A stretch of DNA of 64,000 nt. Origin: Sphingobacteriales bacterium. GTDB lineage: Bacteria > Bacteroidota > Bacteroidia > Chitinophagales > Chitinophagaceae. Positions 42,844 to 50,161 of the stretch are shown here, one piece after another; the stretch's first letter is position 1; the number at the start of each line of letters is the position of its first letter. The stretch covers positions 1 to 64,000 of the forward strand of contig JAIXSZ010000025.1 in the NCBI GenBank assembly GCA_027484425.1. The letters run 5' to 3'. Under the pieces are notes generated by a model. That model was given only the letters and a program-made list of their open reading frames with translations, searched no databases and was not told the origin of the DNA. Made by a program: the position numbers and the translations under genes.

Positions 42844-43707
42844 ATGAGTCGCATTTACAAACTTTTAGTGTTGTTATGTACATTACTTGCAGGTATGCAG
42901 GTAAGGGCTCAGACCTATTTTACTTCTACCGAAATTGGTATCTCTGTAGGTGGGTCGCAGTACTTTGGAGATCTCAATGACCGGTATGGTTTCAAAACTA
43001 TAGGTTTGGCAGGTGGACTGTATGCTCGAAAGCACCTCAACAATTATATATCCCTAAAACTAGGCGCCTACTACACACAACTCAGCTACGCCGACAAACT
43101 AAATGATGACCTCTTTCAGCAGCAGCGCAACCTAGACTTCACCAGCAATGTGGTGGAGATGTCGTTTCAGGCAGAATTCAATTTTTTTAAGTTTGTAACA
43201 GGCGACCCATACCATAGATTCACACCTTACCTCACCGGAGGTTTGGGTGCGTTTATGTTCGATCCGTACACTACCTATCTGGGTACGAAGTATAATTTGC
43301 GACCATTAGGTACTGAGGGTCAGAATTTGGGCTTCGACGACCGTAAGTACAGTAATGTAAGCGCATGTGTGCCGATAGGTGCAGGTGCCAAAATGTGGCT
43401 AAAAGGAGGCGTAAACCTCACGCTGGAAATAGCTAGCCGCCTCACCTTTACTGACTATCTGGACGATGTGAGCAGCACTTATGTGGGCATAGACCGTTTT
43501 CCAGTTACCCCCAAAAATCCGGCCTATGCATTACAGGACCGCTCGGTGGAGCTAGACCCCCTGAACCCACTAGGCAGAAAGGGCAAACAGCGCGGTAACT
43601 CCAGCACGCGAGACCAATACCTTATGTGTCTGTTTAGTGTATCGTGGCACTTTACCACCTACCGCTGCCCCGAGTTTATGCGGAAGGATCTTATCAGTAC
43701 GTATTAG
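42844..43707 (+). CDS. DUF6089 family outer-membrane protein, copy 1
   Basis: 287 aa from the ATG at 42844 (a TTG at 42796 would extend it and spoil the signal peptide). Signal peptide ends VRAQ (~residue 20). The mature part starts with the strand 'TEIGISVGGSQYFGDLND', has 'RHLNNYISLKLGAYY'-type strands, LTGGLGAFMFDPYTTY, 'LRPLGTEGQNLG', 'PIGAGAKMWLKGGVNLTLEI', TFTDYLDDVSSTYV, and ends with a Cys-containing strand (TTYRCPEFMRK). It is paralogous to 61624-62484. Predicted outer-membrane barrel of unknown function, frequent in Bacteroidota. Confidence 0.88.
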   Translation: MSRIYKLLVLLCTLLAGMQVRAQTYFTSTEIGISVGGSQYFGDLNDRYGFKTIGLAGGLYARKHLNNYISLKLGAYYTQLSYADKLNDDLFQQQRNLDFTSNVVEMSFQAEFNFFKFVTGDPYHRFTPYLTGGLGAFMFDPYTTYLGTKYNLRPLGTEGQNLGFDDRKYSNVSACVPIGAGAKMWLKGGVNLTLEIASRLTFTDYLDDVSSTYVGIDRFPVTPKNPAYALQDRSVELDPLNPLGRKGKQRGNSSTRDQYLMCLFSVSWHFTTYRCPEFMRKDLISTY

Positions 43708-43719
43708 AAGTGGGGGGGA

Positions 43720-44259
43720 TTAGCTGCAAGATTTTATTGTAGGATTTGGTAACATAGGTTCTATGTACAAGTGTTTGCCAAAATGCATTGGAATACGCAT
43801 GGACAGTAAGTTTTCGAGTTTTAATCCTCTGTCTTTATTCTGTTTTTCAGGGTGTTTTTTGTAGCCATAAGGATCTGTAACAAACAGCAATTTTATGCTC
43901 CTATACGTATATCTGTCATCATGAAACAACAAGCCAAAACGTTCGCTCATAAAATCGCCTAGGCATGTTTCAAATTTCTCAACTATCTCTTCTTTACTAA
44001 ACCCGTCAGGTCTTTTTATATCCCGTAGCTCGGCAATGTAGATGCTGTAGGTGTTTTCTTCACATTGCTGCACTATGAGGCAATCGGGAGATTTGGGTTG
44101 AGGATGCACATTGGCATGGTAGTAGTCATCTACTTTTATAATAAGTAGTTTATCAGCCAGAATATTAGGGTCTATGCCCACTCCTATGCCGTTTTCGGTA
44201 CAGTGGGCACAAAGGTGTGGCATAATAGTGGGTTCGTTTCGAAGGGCATCAAGCAGCAT
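43720..44259 (-). CDS. Small protein paired with AAA ATPase; possible PD-(D/E)XK-like nuclease
   Basis: 179 aa; start overlaps the end of the ATPase gene by 11 nt. The middle has SPDCLIVQQCEENTYSIYIAELRDI: an Asp on one strand, then a hairpin, then an E-L-R on the next, resembling the D-x(n)-E-x-K core of PD-(D/E)XK nucleases but with Arg where Lys is usual. A following helix (VEKFETCLGDFMSERFG) also fits that fold. N-terminal 'CAHCTENG' could bind metal with later residues. The family is not recognised; the nuclease reading is inference from pattern and gene pairing. Confidence 0.55.
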   Translation of the reverse strand: MLLDALRNEPTIMPHLCAHCTENGIGVGIDPNILADKLLIIKVDDYYHANVHPQPKSPDCLIVQQCEENTYSIYIAELRDIKRPDGFSKEEIVEKFETCLGDFMSERFGLLFHDDRYTYRSIKLLFVTDPYGYKKHPEKQNKDRGLKLENLLSMRIPMHFGKHLYIEPMLPNPTIKSCS

Positions 44260-45676
44260 TACCGGCTTCGTTGTTTAGCTGGTCATAAATTTTCAATCGC
44301 TCTTCATATAACATTTCAGATGTATCGGCAAAGTTATCATCATTCATGCCATCAGCCTCTGCCTTCATAGCTAGCATGTCTGTTGCGCTGCCCACATCAG
44401 TAGCTCGCATAAGGTAAGAGGCTACTCTTTCGGCGTTTACTTTGCCTTCCAATAGCAGGTTACTCAATTTGTTGAACATATAATTGCTATGACTGGTCAT
44501 GACTATTTTCACTCTGTTACCCGCCAGTAACGCAAACAACTCCATCAGTTTCACCTGCACCTCTGGGTGCAGATGTGCTTCTGGTTCTTCTATAAACAGC
44601 AAGCTGCAATTGGGTGATGTTCCGAAGTAATCTATTCCAGCAAAAAAAGGAGAATAGACAATGATATTATTATTTACAATGTATTTCAGATAAGCAACAA
44701 TAGGCGCAATCTCAGAAACCATAGATGAAGAGAATCCCATTTCAAGCTCCTCAGCCATTTCATTGCTTTTAAACATGATTCTTTTGGTTTCATTGTTAAA
44801 GAGTACAGTGCCTTTAAGTATTTCATTTTCTAATACTGATATTGCTTCATTGAATGAATGGTTTTCAGAAACATTAATGTTTCCCAAGGAAAGAAAATAA
44901 TCTGAAACTGGCTCAGAAAGGTTGGGTATTTCTAGCTTGTTTCTTAGGAAGTTCCTGCTTTTAGACAACTCTACAATTATAGAACTGAGACTACCCAACG
45001 CCTGATATAGTCCAGATCTAGAAGTTGGCAAGAAATGTACATTACTGATTTTGGTAAGAAATTCTTTTCTTGAGTTATGCAAAAAATGATCAATCGTAGA
45101 TTGCAGGTCATGCAGAGAATTTTCTTTTGTAAAAAAGAAGAAAGCGTTTTCTTGGTTAACTTCTTTACTTAGAAATTCGGGAGAATTAGCCGCAAGTACT
45201 TTCTGAGATAGGCTTACGCTTTCTAAAAAAAGCTGTGATTCATTGTTTCTAATTACAATATTAAAGCTTGAAAAATTGATTTCAATTTTCAATAATTCCT
45301 TAGCCTTAGTGTTAGAAAGTGAGGCAATAGGGGGGAACGAATTCTTGAAGGAATTTTCAATTCCTTTCAGCATGGTGTAAAAATAAGCAAGAATAACCTC
45401 CTCAATTCTGTGGGTGACATTTATTTCTTTGCCATCATTTTCAGAAACCAATAATGGAATTTCTCCATGTGCTTTTGTATAAGTGGCGTTGTATTTATGA
45501 TTTTGTGCATCGTATATGCTTGGCAAATACTCCAGAAGGTTCTTTAGGATGAGGTATACCGCAGTGATAGCATACGACTTGCCAATGTTGTTTTTGCCAA
45601 ATATCACATGCATATCCTTGTCCACATCAAACTCGAAGTGAGCTATAGGGCCAAAGTTTTTAAGTGTGATTTTCAT
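44249..45676 (-). CDS. AAA-family ATPase (AAA_15/OLD-like, SMC-type head)
   Basis: 475 aa. Walker A: FGKNNIGKS (~residues 27-35) right after the start MKITLKNFGPIAHFEFDVDKD. 'FLPTSRSGLYQAL' is the mid-domain motif of this family. Signature-like 'GFSSSMVSEIAPIVAYL', Walker B with catalytic Glu 'LLFIEEPEAHLHPEVQ', and H-loop MTSHSNYMF follow. The middle (~90-340) is the variable insert, AT-rich in DNA and with low similarity to anything I know. Such ATPases drive effector nucleases in several phage-defence systems, and here a small gene overlaps its 3' end. The C-terminal tail ~440-475 is acidic. Confidence 0.85.
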   Translation of the reverse strand: MKITLKNFGPIAHFEFDVDKDMHVIFGKNNIGKSYAITAVYLILKNLLEYLPSIYDAQNHKYNATYTKAHGEIPLLVSENDGKEINVTHRIEEVILAYFYTMLKGIENSFKNSFPPIASLSNTKAKELLKIEINFSSFNIVIRNNESQLFLESVSLSQKVLAANSPEFLSKEVNQENAFFFFTKENSLHDLQSTIDHFLHNSRKEFLTKISNVHFLPTSRSGLYQALGSLSSIIVELSKSRNFLRNKLEIPNLSEPVSDYFLSLGNINVSENHSFNEAISVLENEILKGTVLFNNETKRIMFKSNEMAEELEMGFSSSMVSEIAPIVAYLKYIVNNNIIVYSPFFAGIDYFGTSPNCSLLFIEEPEAHLHPEVQVKLMELFALLAGNRVKIVMTSHSNYMFNKLSNLLLEGKVNAERVASYLMRATDVGSATDMLAMKAEADGMNDDNFADTSEMLYEERLKIYDQLNNEAGNAA

Positions 45677-45714
45677 ATGTCTGATTTGTTGTGGTTATTG
45701 CCCGAAGTTACTGC

Positions 45715-46182
45715 TTATTTCTTTTCTCCTATTTCCAATATCCCGTTCACCCATTCATTATCAAAGCGCACATCAAATTTTCGGTAAAAGTTGAGGGCGG
45801 GTTCGTTCCAGTTCAGTACTTGCCAGGTTATACCATTCAGGTTTCGCTCTCTTGCTTCGGCTATTAGTCCATTCATGAGTAGTGCGCCTATGCCATTGCC
45901 ACGGGCTGCTTCGGTTACTATCAGGTCTTCGAGGTACATGCGTTGCCCTTTCCAGGAAGAGTAGCGTATATAGTACAGCGCAAAGCCTTGAATAAGGCCG
46001 TCTTGCTCTGCTACTAGTGCCCACCATACAGGAGTGGTACCAAAACCGCTTTCTACAAAGTGAGCCAGTGTTACGGTCACCTCATCTGGTGCACGCTCAT
46101 ATACTGCCAGTTCGTGTATCAGTTCCATCATTCTGGGGCAGTCGGTAGCAGTGGCTTTGCGGATATGTATAGGAGTACTCAT
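45715..46182 (-). CDS. GNAT-family N-acetyltransferase
   Basis: 155 aa from the ATG at 46182; the frame is open to 46455 but homologous sequence starts at MSTPIHIRKATATDCPRM. Acetyl-CoA site VTEAARGNGIGALLMNGLI (Q/R-x-x-G-x-G/A motif), preceded by 'QRMYLEDLIV' and followed by 'WQVLNWNEPALNFYRKF'. This pattern is that of diamine/thialysine acetyltransferases (SAT1-like), which acetylate small amines. Substrate inferred from family only. Confidence 0.92.
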   Translation of the reverse strand: MSTPIHIRKATATDCPRMMELIHELAVYERAPDEVTVTLAHFVESGFGTTPVWWALVAEQDGLIQGFALYYIRYSSWKGQRMYLEDLIVTEAARGNGIGALLMNGLIAEARERNLNGITWQVLNWNEPALNFYRKFDVRFDNEWVNGILEIGEKK

Positions 46183-46355
46183 GATGTTTAACTTTTTGTT
46201 GTGCAATACTAAAGGCTTAACAACGTTATTCCAAATACAGTTCCGAATTGTAAGTGCATCCCAATTTTGCGTTAAACTGACGAATGCATATACCAAGCCG
46301 AATTTATTTGTAATAATTTTATCTCCGTTCTCACAAAACCAACACCACAACAAGT

Positions 46356-47915
46356 ATGAATACACAGGCCGACATATTATGGGTAGATGATGAAATAGAC
46401 TCGCTGAAATCTCAAATCCTTTTCCTGAAAAACAAAGGATATCATGTAACACCACTCAGCAATGGCTATGATGCACTAGAATTGCTGAAAGAGAAAACTG
46501 TAGATGTAGTGCTGCTGGATGAAAGTATGCCAGGCCTTACAGGGTTGGAAACGCTGTCGAAAATAAAAGAGTTATACCCACAGCTACCGGTAGTAATGAT
46601 AACCAAAAACGAAGCTGAAAATATAATGGAAGATGCGCTGGGAGCGCAGATAACAGACTACCTGATAAAACCAGTAAACCCCAATCAGGTATTGTTGTCG
46701 CTGAAGAAAATAATGGAAGGTAAGCGACTGGTATCTGAAAAAACAACCATTGCTTATCAGCAGGATTTCAGGAACCTGTTTATGGCGCTGAGCAGTAATC
46801 CCGACCACAATGAATGGAAAGAACTGTATAAAAAACTGGTGTATTGGGAGCTGGAAATGGGCAAGAGCGATAGCGAAGAAATGATGGAGGTGCTGCAAAC
46901 CCAGAAAGCCGAGGCAAATACAGAGTTCTTCAAGTACGTATCTAAAAACTATGCTGACTGGATAAAGGATACTAACAAAACAGCACCGCTACTATCGCAC
47001 AGGGTATTTGAGCGTAAAATAGCGCCACATTTGCAGCAGGGCAAACCTACGTTTCTGGTAGTGATAGACAATCTGCGACTAGACCATTGGAAGGCTTTTC
47101 AGCCCATTATTACAGAGTCGTTCAGGCTGATAGAGGATGATTTGTTTTATAGTATACTGCCTACTGCTACACAGTATTGCCGCAATGCAATGTTTGCTGG
47201 TATGCTGCCAGTAGATATAGAAAAACACTTTCCGCTGGAGTGGAAAAATGATGATGAAGAAGGTGGCAAAAATCTGTATGAAGAAACTTTCTTGCGCAAT
47301 CAGCTGAAGCACCTGAACCTAGACCATCTGAAAACCCAATACATAAAAATCACCAACAACGACCATGCCAAGGCAATGGAAGACAACATACACAACTGTC
47401 TGAATAACGACCTTACCGTTATTGTGTACAACTTTGTAGATATGTTGTCGCATGCCCGCACGGAGATGGAGGTACTGAAGGAACTGGCTGGCGATGAAGT
47501 GTCGTACAGGTCGCTGGCGGTAAGCTGGTTTGAGCATTCGCCGCTGTACCGTGCCCTGCGCCGTATAGCAGATAAAGGTATACAGGTATTGCTGACTACA
47601 GACCACGGTAGTGTGCGTGTAAAAACACCCAGCAAGTGTGTGGGCGATAGAGCCACTACAGCTAATTTGCGCTACAAACACGGCAGAAATTTACAGTTTG
47701 AAAGCCGTGATGTACTATCGTTTCGCGAGCCTAAGCATGCAGGGCTACCAGTGCCCAATGTAAGCTCGACCTTCATTTTTGCTAAGGGAGATGTGTTTCT
47801 CTGTTATCCTAACAACTACAACCATTTTGTGAACTACTACAAAAACACATTTCAGCATGGCGGGGTATCGCTAGAGGAAATGATAGTGCCTGTGGTGCGA
47901 ATGGAAAGTAAATAA
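46356..47915 (+). CDS. porX: T9SS response regulator PorX (receiver + PglZ domain)
   Basis: 519 aa. Residues ~5-120 form a receiver domain: acidic ILWVDDEID, phospho-acceptor Asp55 in VVLLDESMPG, and the conserved Lys in YLIKPVNP. A helical linker follows, then a PglZ/alkaline-phosphatase-like domain (~200-519): FLVVIDNLRLDHW (Thr replaced by Asn at the nucleophile region), PTATQYCRNAMFAG, LLTTDHGSVRVKTP and 'HGGVSLEEMIVPV'. This combination and length define PorX, which with PorY and SigP controls T9SS genes and has phosphodiesterase activity. No porY is present here. Confidence 0.94.
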   Translation: MNTQADILWVDDEIDSLKSQILFLKNKGYHVTPLSNGYDALELLKEKTVDVVLLDESMPGLTGLETLSKIKELYPQLPVVMITKNEAENIMEDALGAQITDYLIKPVNPNQVLLSLKKIMEGKRLVSEKTTIAYQQDFRNLFMALSSNPDHNEWKELYKKLVYWELEMGKSDSEEMMEVLQTQKAEANTEFFKYVSKNYADWIKDTNKTAPLLSHRVFERKIAPHLQQGKPTFLVVIDNLRLDHWKAFQPIITESFRLIEDDLFYSILPTATQYCRNAMFAGMLPVDIEKHFPLEWKNDDEEGGKNLYEETFLRNQLKHLNLDHLKTQYIKITNNDHAKAMEDNIHNCLNNDLTVIVYNFVDMLSHARTEMEVLKELAGDEVSYRSLAVSWFEHSPLYRALRRIADKGIQVLLTTDHGSVRVKTPSKCVGDRATTANLRYKHGRNLQFESRDVLSFREPKHAGLPVPNVSSTFIFAKGDVFLCYPNNYNHFVNYYKNTFQHGGVSLEEMIVPVVRMESK

Positions 47916-47925
47916 AAATTCAAAT

Positions 47926-47950
47926 AACGGCTGCCCCGAAGGCAGCCGTT
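47926..47950. terminator. Bidirectional terminator between porX and dgt
   Basis: AACGGCTGCC (47926-47935) and GGCAGCCGTT (47941-47950) with a 5-nt CCGAA loop. It lies between the convergent stop codons of porX and dgt and overlaps the last base of the dgt stop. Confidence 0.85.
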
Positions 47951-49344
47951 TATCGTATCTCTGGTATGGTGATGCCGGTGATTTTGCGGTAGAGGTCTAT
48001 AGCATACAGGTCGGTCATCCCAGCTATAAAATCTACCAGCGACTGCACATCGTGGTACACACTATCTGGTTTTCCGAGCACTGGAAACTGTGCTGGCACT
48101 AGCTTCAGCACCTTGCCCGATTTGCTGAGATTGGGGTGAAGCACTGCACGCACAAATTCTTTTAGTAGTCCGCCTATTACGTTGTAGCCAGCTATTTCTA
48201 TTTCTGCTACAGCTTTATAGTTGTAGATGTTTTTTACGGAGTATTTATTGATCTCATCTATCAATGCAGCATACTGAGGTGGAAGGCATTTCAGCAGGTC
48301 ATGCTCTAGTGTGCCCTCCAGTAGTTTGTCTTCGTTTTCTATAAATATTTCTGCTAGTTTTTCGGTCATTATACCTATCCATCGAGCCCGCACATACTGT
48401 ACTTTTTGATTGTCGTCGTTAATATTGGCCAGTTTACGTTCTATATACTCTCGGCAAGTGTAGGGGTTTGTTTCGTGCTCAAAGAAGGGCAGAAACAGTT
48501 GCATAAAGGTATCTATCGTCACTATATCTAGCCGGTGCGCATCTTCTAAGTCTATCACTCGGTAACAAATATCATCTGCAGCCTCAGTTAAGTATACAAA
48601 AGGATGGCGAGCAAAAACCTGCTGATACCCTTCTTTTCGGGGTATGCCCAGAACAGCAGCTATATCTTCATAGGTGCGTATCTCGCTATCGAAGAAGCCA
48701 GATTTTTTGGTAGAGATGAGACCAGATTTTTTATCAAATCCCTCGGCTGAGCAACAGGGATATTTTACTAGTGATGCAAGTGTAGTGTAGGTAAGACGGT
48801 AGCCACCTTGTTCGGGTTCGTTGTAGTTGTGGGTGAGTATGCGCAGGGCATTAGAATTGCCCTCAAAGTATTCGAAATCTCGGATCTGATTTGTGGTGAG
48901 TGCTGCATGTATTATTTCTCTATCTTCACCACCGAGCTCGTTGAAGAATGAACGTATAGCATCTTCGCCAGAGTGGCCAAAGGGTGGGTTGCCAATGTCA
49001 TGAGCCAAACAAGCCGATGCAATAACTGACGCGAGTTCGTGCTTGTAAAACTCTATGAATTGCTCACCCTCATTACTGTATTTTGCTGCTATCTTCTCGC
49101 CAGCAGCCTTGCCTAGCGACCTACCAACTGAGGCTACCTCTAGGCTATGTGTGAGGCGGTTGTGTACGAATATGGAGCCGGGCAGTGGAAAGACCTGAGT
49201 TTTGTTTTGGAGTCGGCGAAAGGCTGATGAAAAGATGATACGGTCATAGTCGCGCAAGAAAGAATTGCGTACAGGGTCGGGGTTAGCTTCCGTGCGTTCT
49301 TTAGTGCCTGTGCGTTTTGTGCTGTATAATTGTGACCATTTCAT
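47950..49344 (-). CDS. dgt: Deoxyguanosinetriphosphate triphosphohydrolase (dGTPase)
   Basis: 464 aa from the ATG at 49344; the frame extends to 49437 but conserved sequence starts at MKWSQLYSTKRTG. HD-domain metal residues: 'HNRLTHSLEVASVGRSLG' and 'ACLAHDIGNPPFGHSGEDAI', then a third Asp in 'YLTEAADDICYRVIDLED'. Also 'RRLQNKTQVFPLP' near the N-terminus. It hydrolyses dGTP to deoxyguanosine and triphosphate, shaping the dNTP pool; some relatives act in phage resistance. Housekeeping version by length. Confidence 0.95.
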   Translation of the reverse strand: MKWSQLYSTKRTGTKERTEANPDPVRNSFLRDYDRIIFSSAFRRLQNKTQVFPLPGSIFVHNRLTHSLEVASVGRSLGKAAGEKIAAKYSNEGEQFIEFYKHELASVIASACLAHDIGNPPFGHSGEDAIRSFFNELGGEDREIIHAALTTNQIRDFEYFEGNSNALRILTHNYNEPEQGGYRLTYTTLASLVKYPCCSAEGFDKKSGLISTKKSGFFDSEIRTYEDIAAVLGIPRKEGYQQVFARHPFVYLTEAADDICYRVIDLEDAHRLDIVTIDTFMQLFLPFFEHETNPYTCREYIERKLANINDDNQKVQYVRARWIGIMTEKLAEIFIENEDKLLEGTLEHDLLKCLPPQYAALIDEINKYSVKNIYNYKAVAEIEIAGYNVIGGLLKEFVRAVLHPNLSKSGKVLKLVPAQFPVLGKPDSVYHDVQSLVDFIAGMTDLYAIDLYRKITGITIPEIR

Positions 49345-49419
49345 GCTGTAAATATAATGGCTATCTTCCTCATGTAGGTTTTCTGTACTTAATACACTGT
49401 TTGGTATCGGCAAAAGTAA

Positions 49420-49454
49420 AAAGCAGGATACAACCAATGGTCATATCCTGCTTT
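49420..49454 (-). terminator. Terminator after the TonB-receptor operon
   Basis: AAAGCAGGATA (49420-49430) and TATCCTGCTTT (49444-49454) pair with a 13-nt loop. On the minus strand the stem is followed by TTACTTTTG, downstream of the gene ending at 49473. Confidence 0.78.
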
Positions 49455-49472
49455 GTGAGGTGTGAGTAATGT

Positions 49473-50126
49473 TTATTCTTTGTCTTCTACCTTGCACAAG
49501 CCTATGAAGTAGTTGTTGGCTCCTTTGCCCCAGTGTGGCGTAGCTATATCGGTTACATTTGCTTCTTTCTCGAAGAGGGTACTGGCTTTCTCAAAGTAAG
49601 GTAATGCTACCTTTTTGCCACCACCAAACTGTTTTGGGGTGAAGAACTTACTCACCGCCAAAAGGTAGTACATACGTGGGTTGTCGGGGTTTATACCTTT
49701 GGCGCTTTCCAAGTTTTCAGAGAATATAGGCCCGTACTTCTGCCAGCGGTTCATGGGGTCTACACCCATTCTTGCATTAGCTATCATTGCTGCTAGTACA
49801 TATGTTTCGTCATTTTCTTTTTTCAGCAGGCTTACTGCATCTTCTCTTTCTTTGTCAGCCTCGTCCAGATAAGCATCTTTCTTTTTAGGATCCTGTTCGT
49901 TGTAAGCGAGATTAACCTTGCTGTAAGAAAGATAATAGTGTGTTACCCACTCGCTGTCCCATTTTTTGGTTATCAGAGCCAGTTTGTTGCTTTGCTCTAC
50001 TTTAGTATTCTGGTTTTGGGTAGTGTCAAAAGCCAGAAATGTTTTCTCCAATACTGGTTTGTAGTCTTGTGCATCTGCTGTAGTAGCACCCAGTGCTATA
50101 GCAGCCATTAGTACTAAATTTTTCAT
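49473..50126 (-). CDS. Periplasmic TPR-like protein, partner of TonB receptor
   Basis: 217 aa. Signal peptide ends TADAQ (~residue 20). All-helical mature part with weak TPR spacing, e.g. 'WVTHYYLSYSKVNLAYNEQDPKKKDAYLDEADKER' and 'RMYYLLAVSKFFTP' and 'ALPYFEKASTLFEKE'. 35 nt after the TonB-dependent receptor gene in the same direction, so they form a two-gene operon. A role in substrate capture or receptor assembly is plausible but not shown. Confidence 0.75.
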   Translation of the reverse strand: MKNLVLMAAIALGATTADAQDYKPVLEKTFLAFDTTQNQNTKVEQSNKLALITKKWDSEWVTHYYLSYSKVNLAYNEQDPKKKDAYLDEADKEREDAVSLLKKENDETYVLAAMIANARMGVDPMNRWQKYGPIFSENLESAKGINPDNPRMYYLLAVSKFFTPKQFGGGKKVALPYFEKASTLFEKEANVTDIATPHWGKGANNYFIGLCKVEDKE

Positions 50127-50161
50127 TGTTCTAAGTTGATTTTATGGTTGATGATGAATGA

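Noticed and set aside
45715-46455. 246-aa version of the GNAT gene
   Set aside because: The first 91 residues have no GNAT similarity and lie in the porX upstream region; the ATG at 46182 begins the normal fold.
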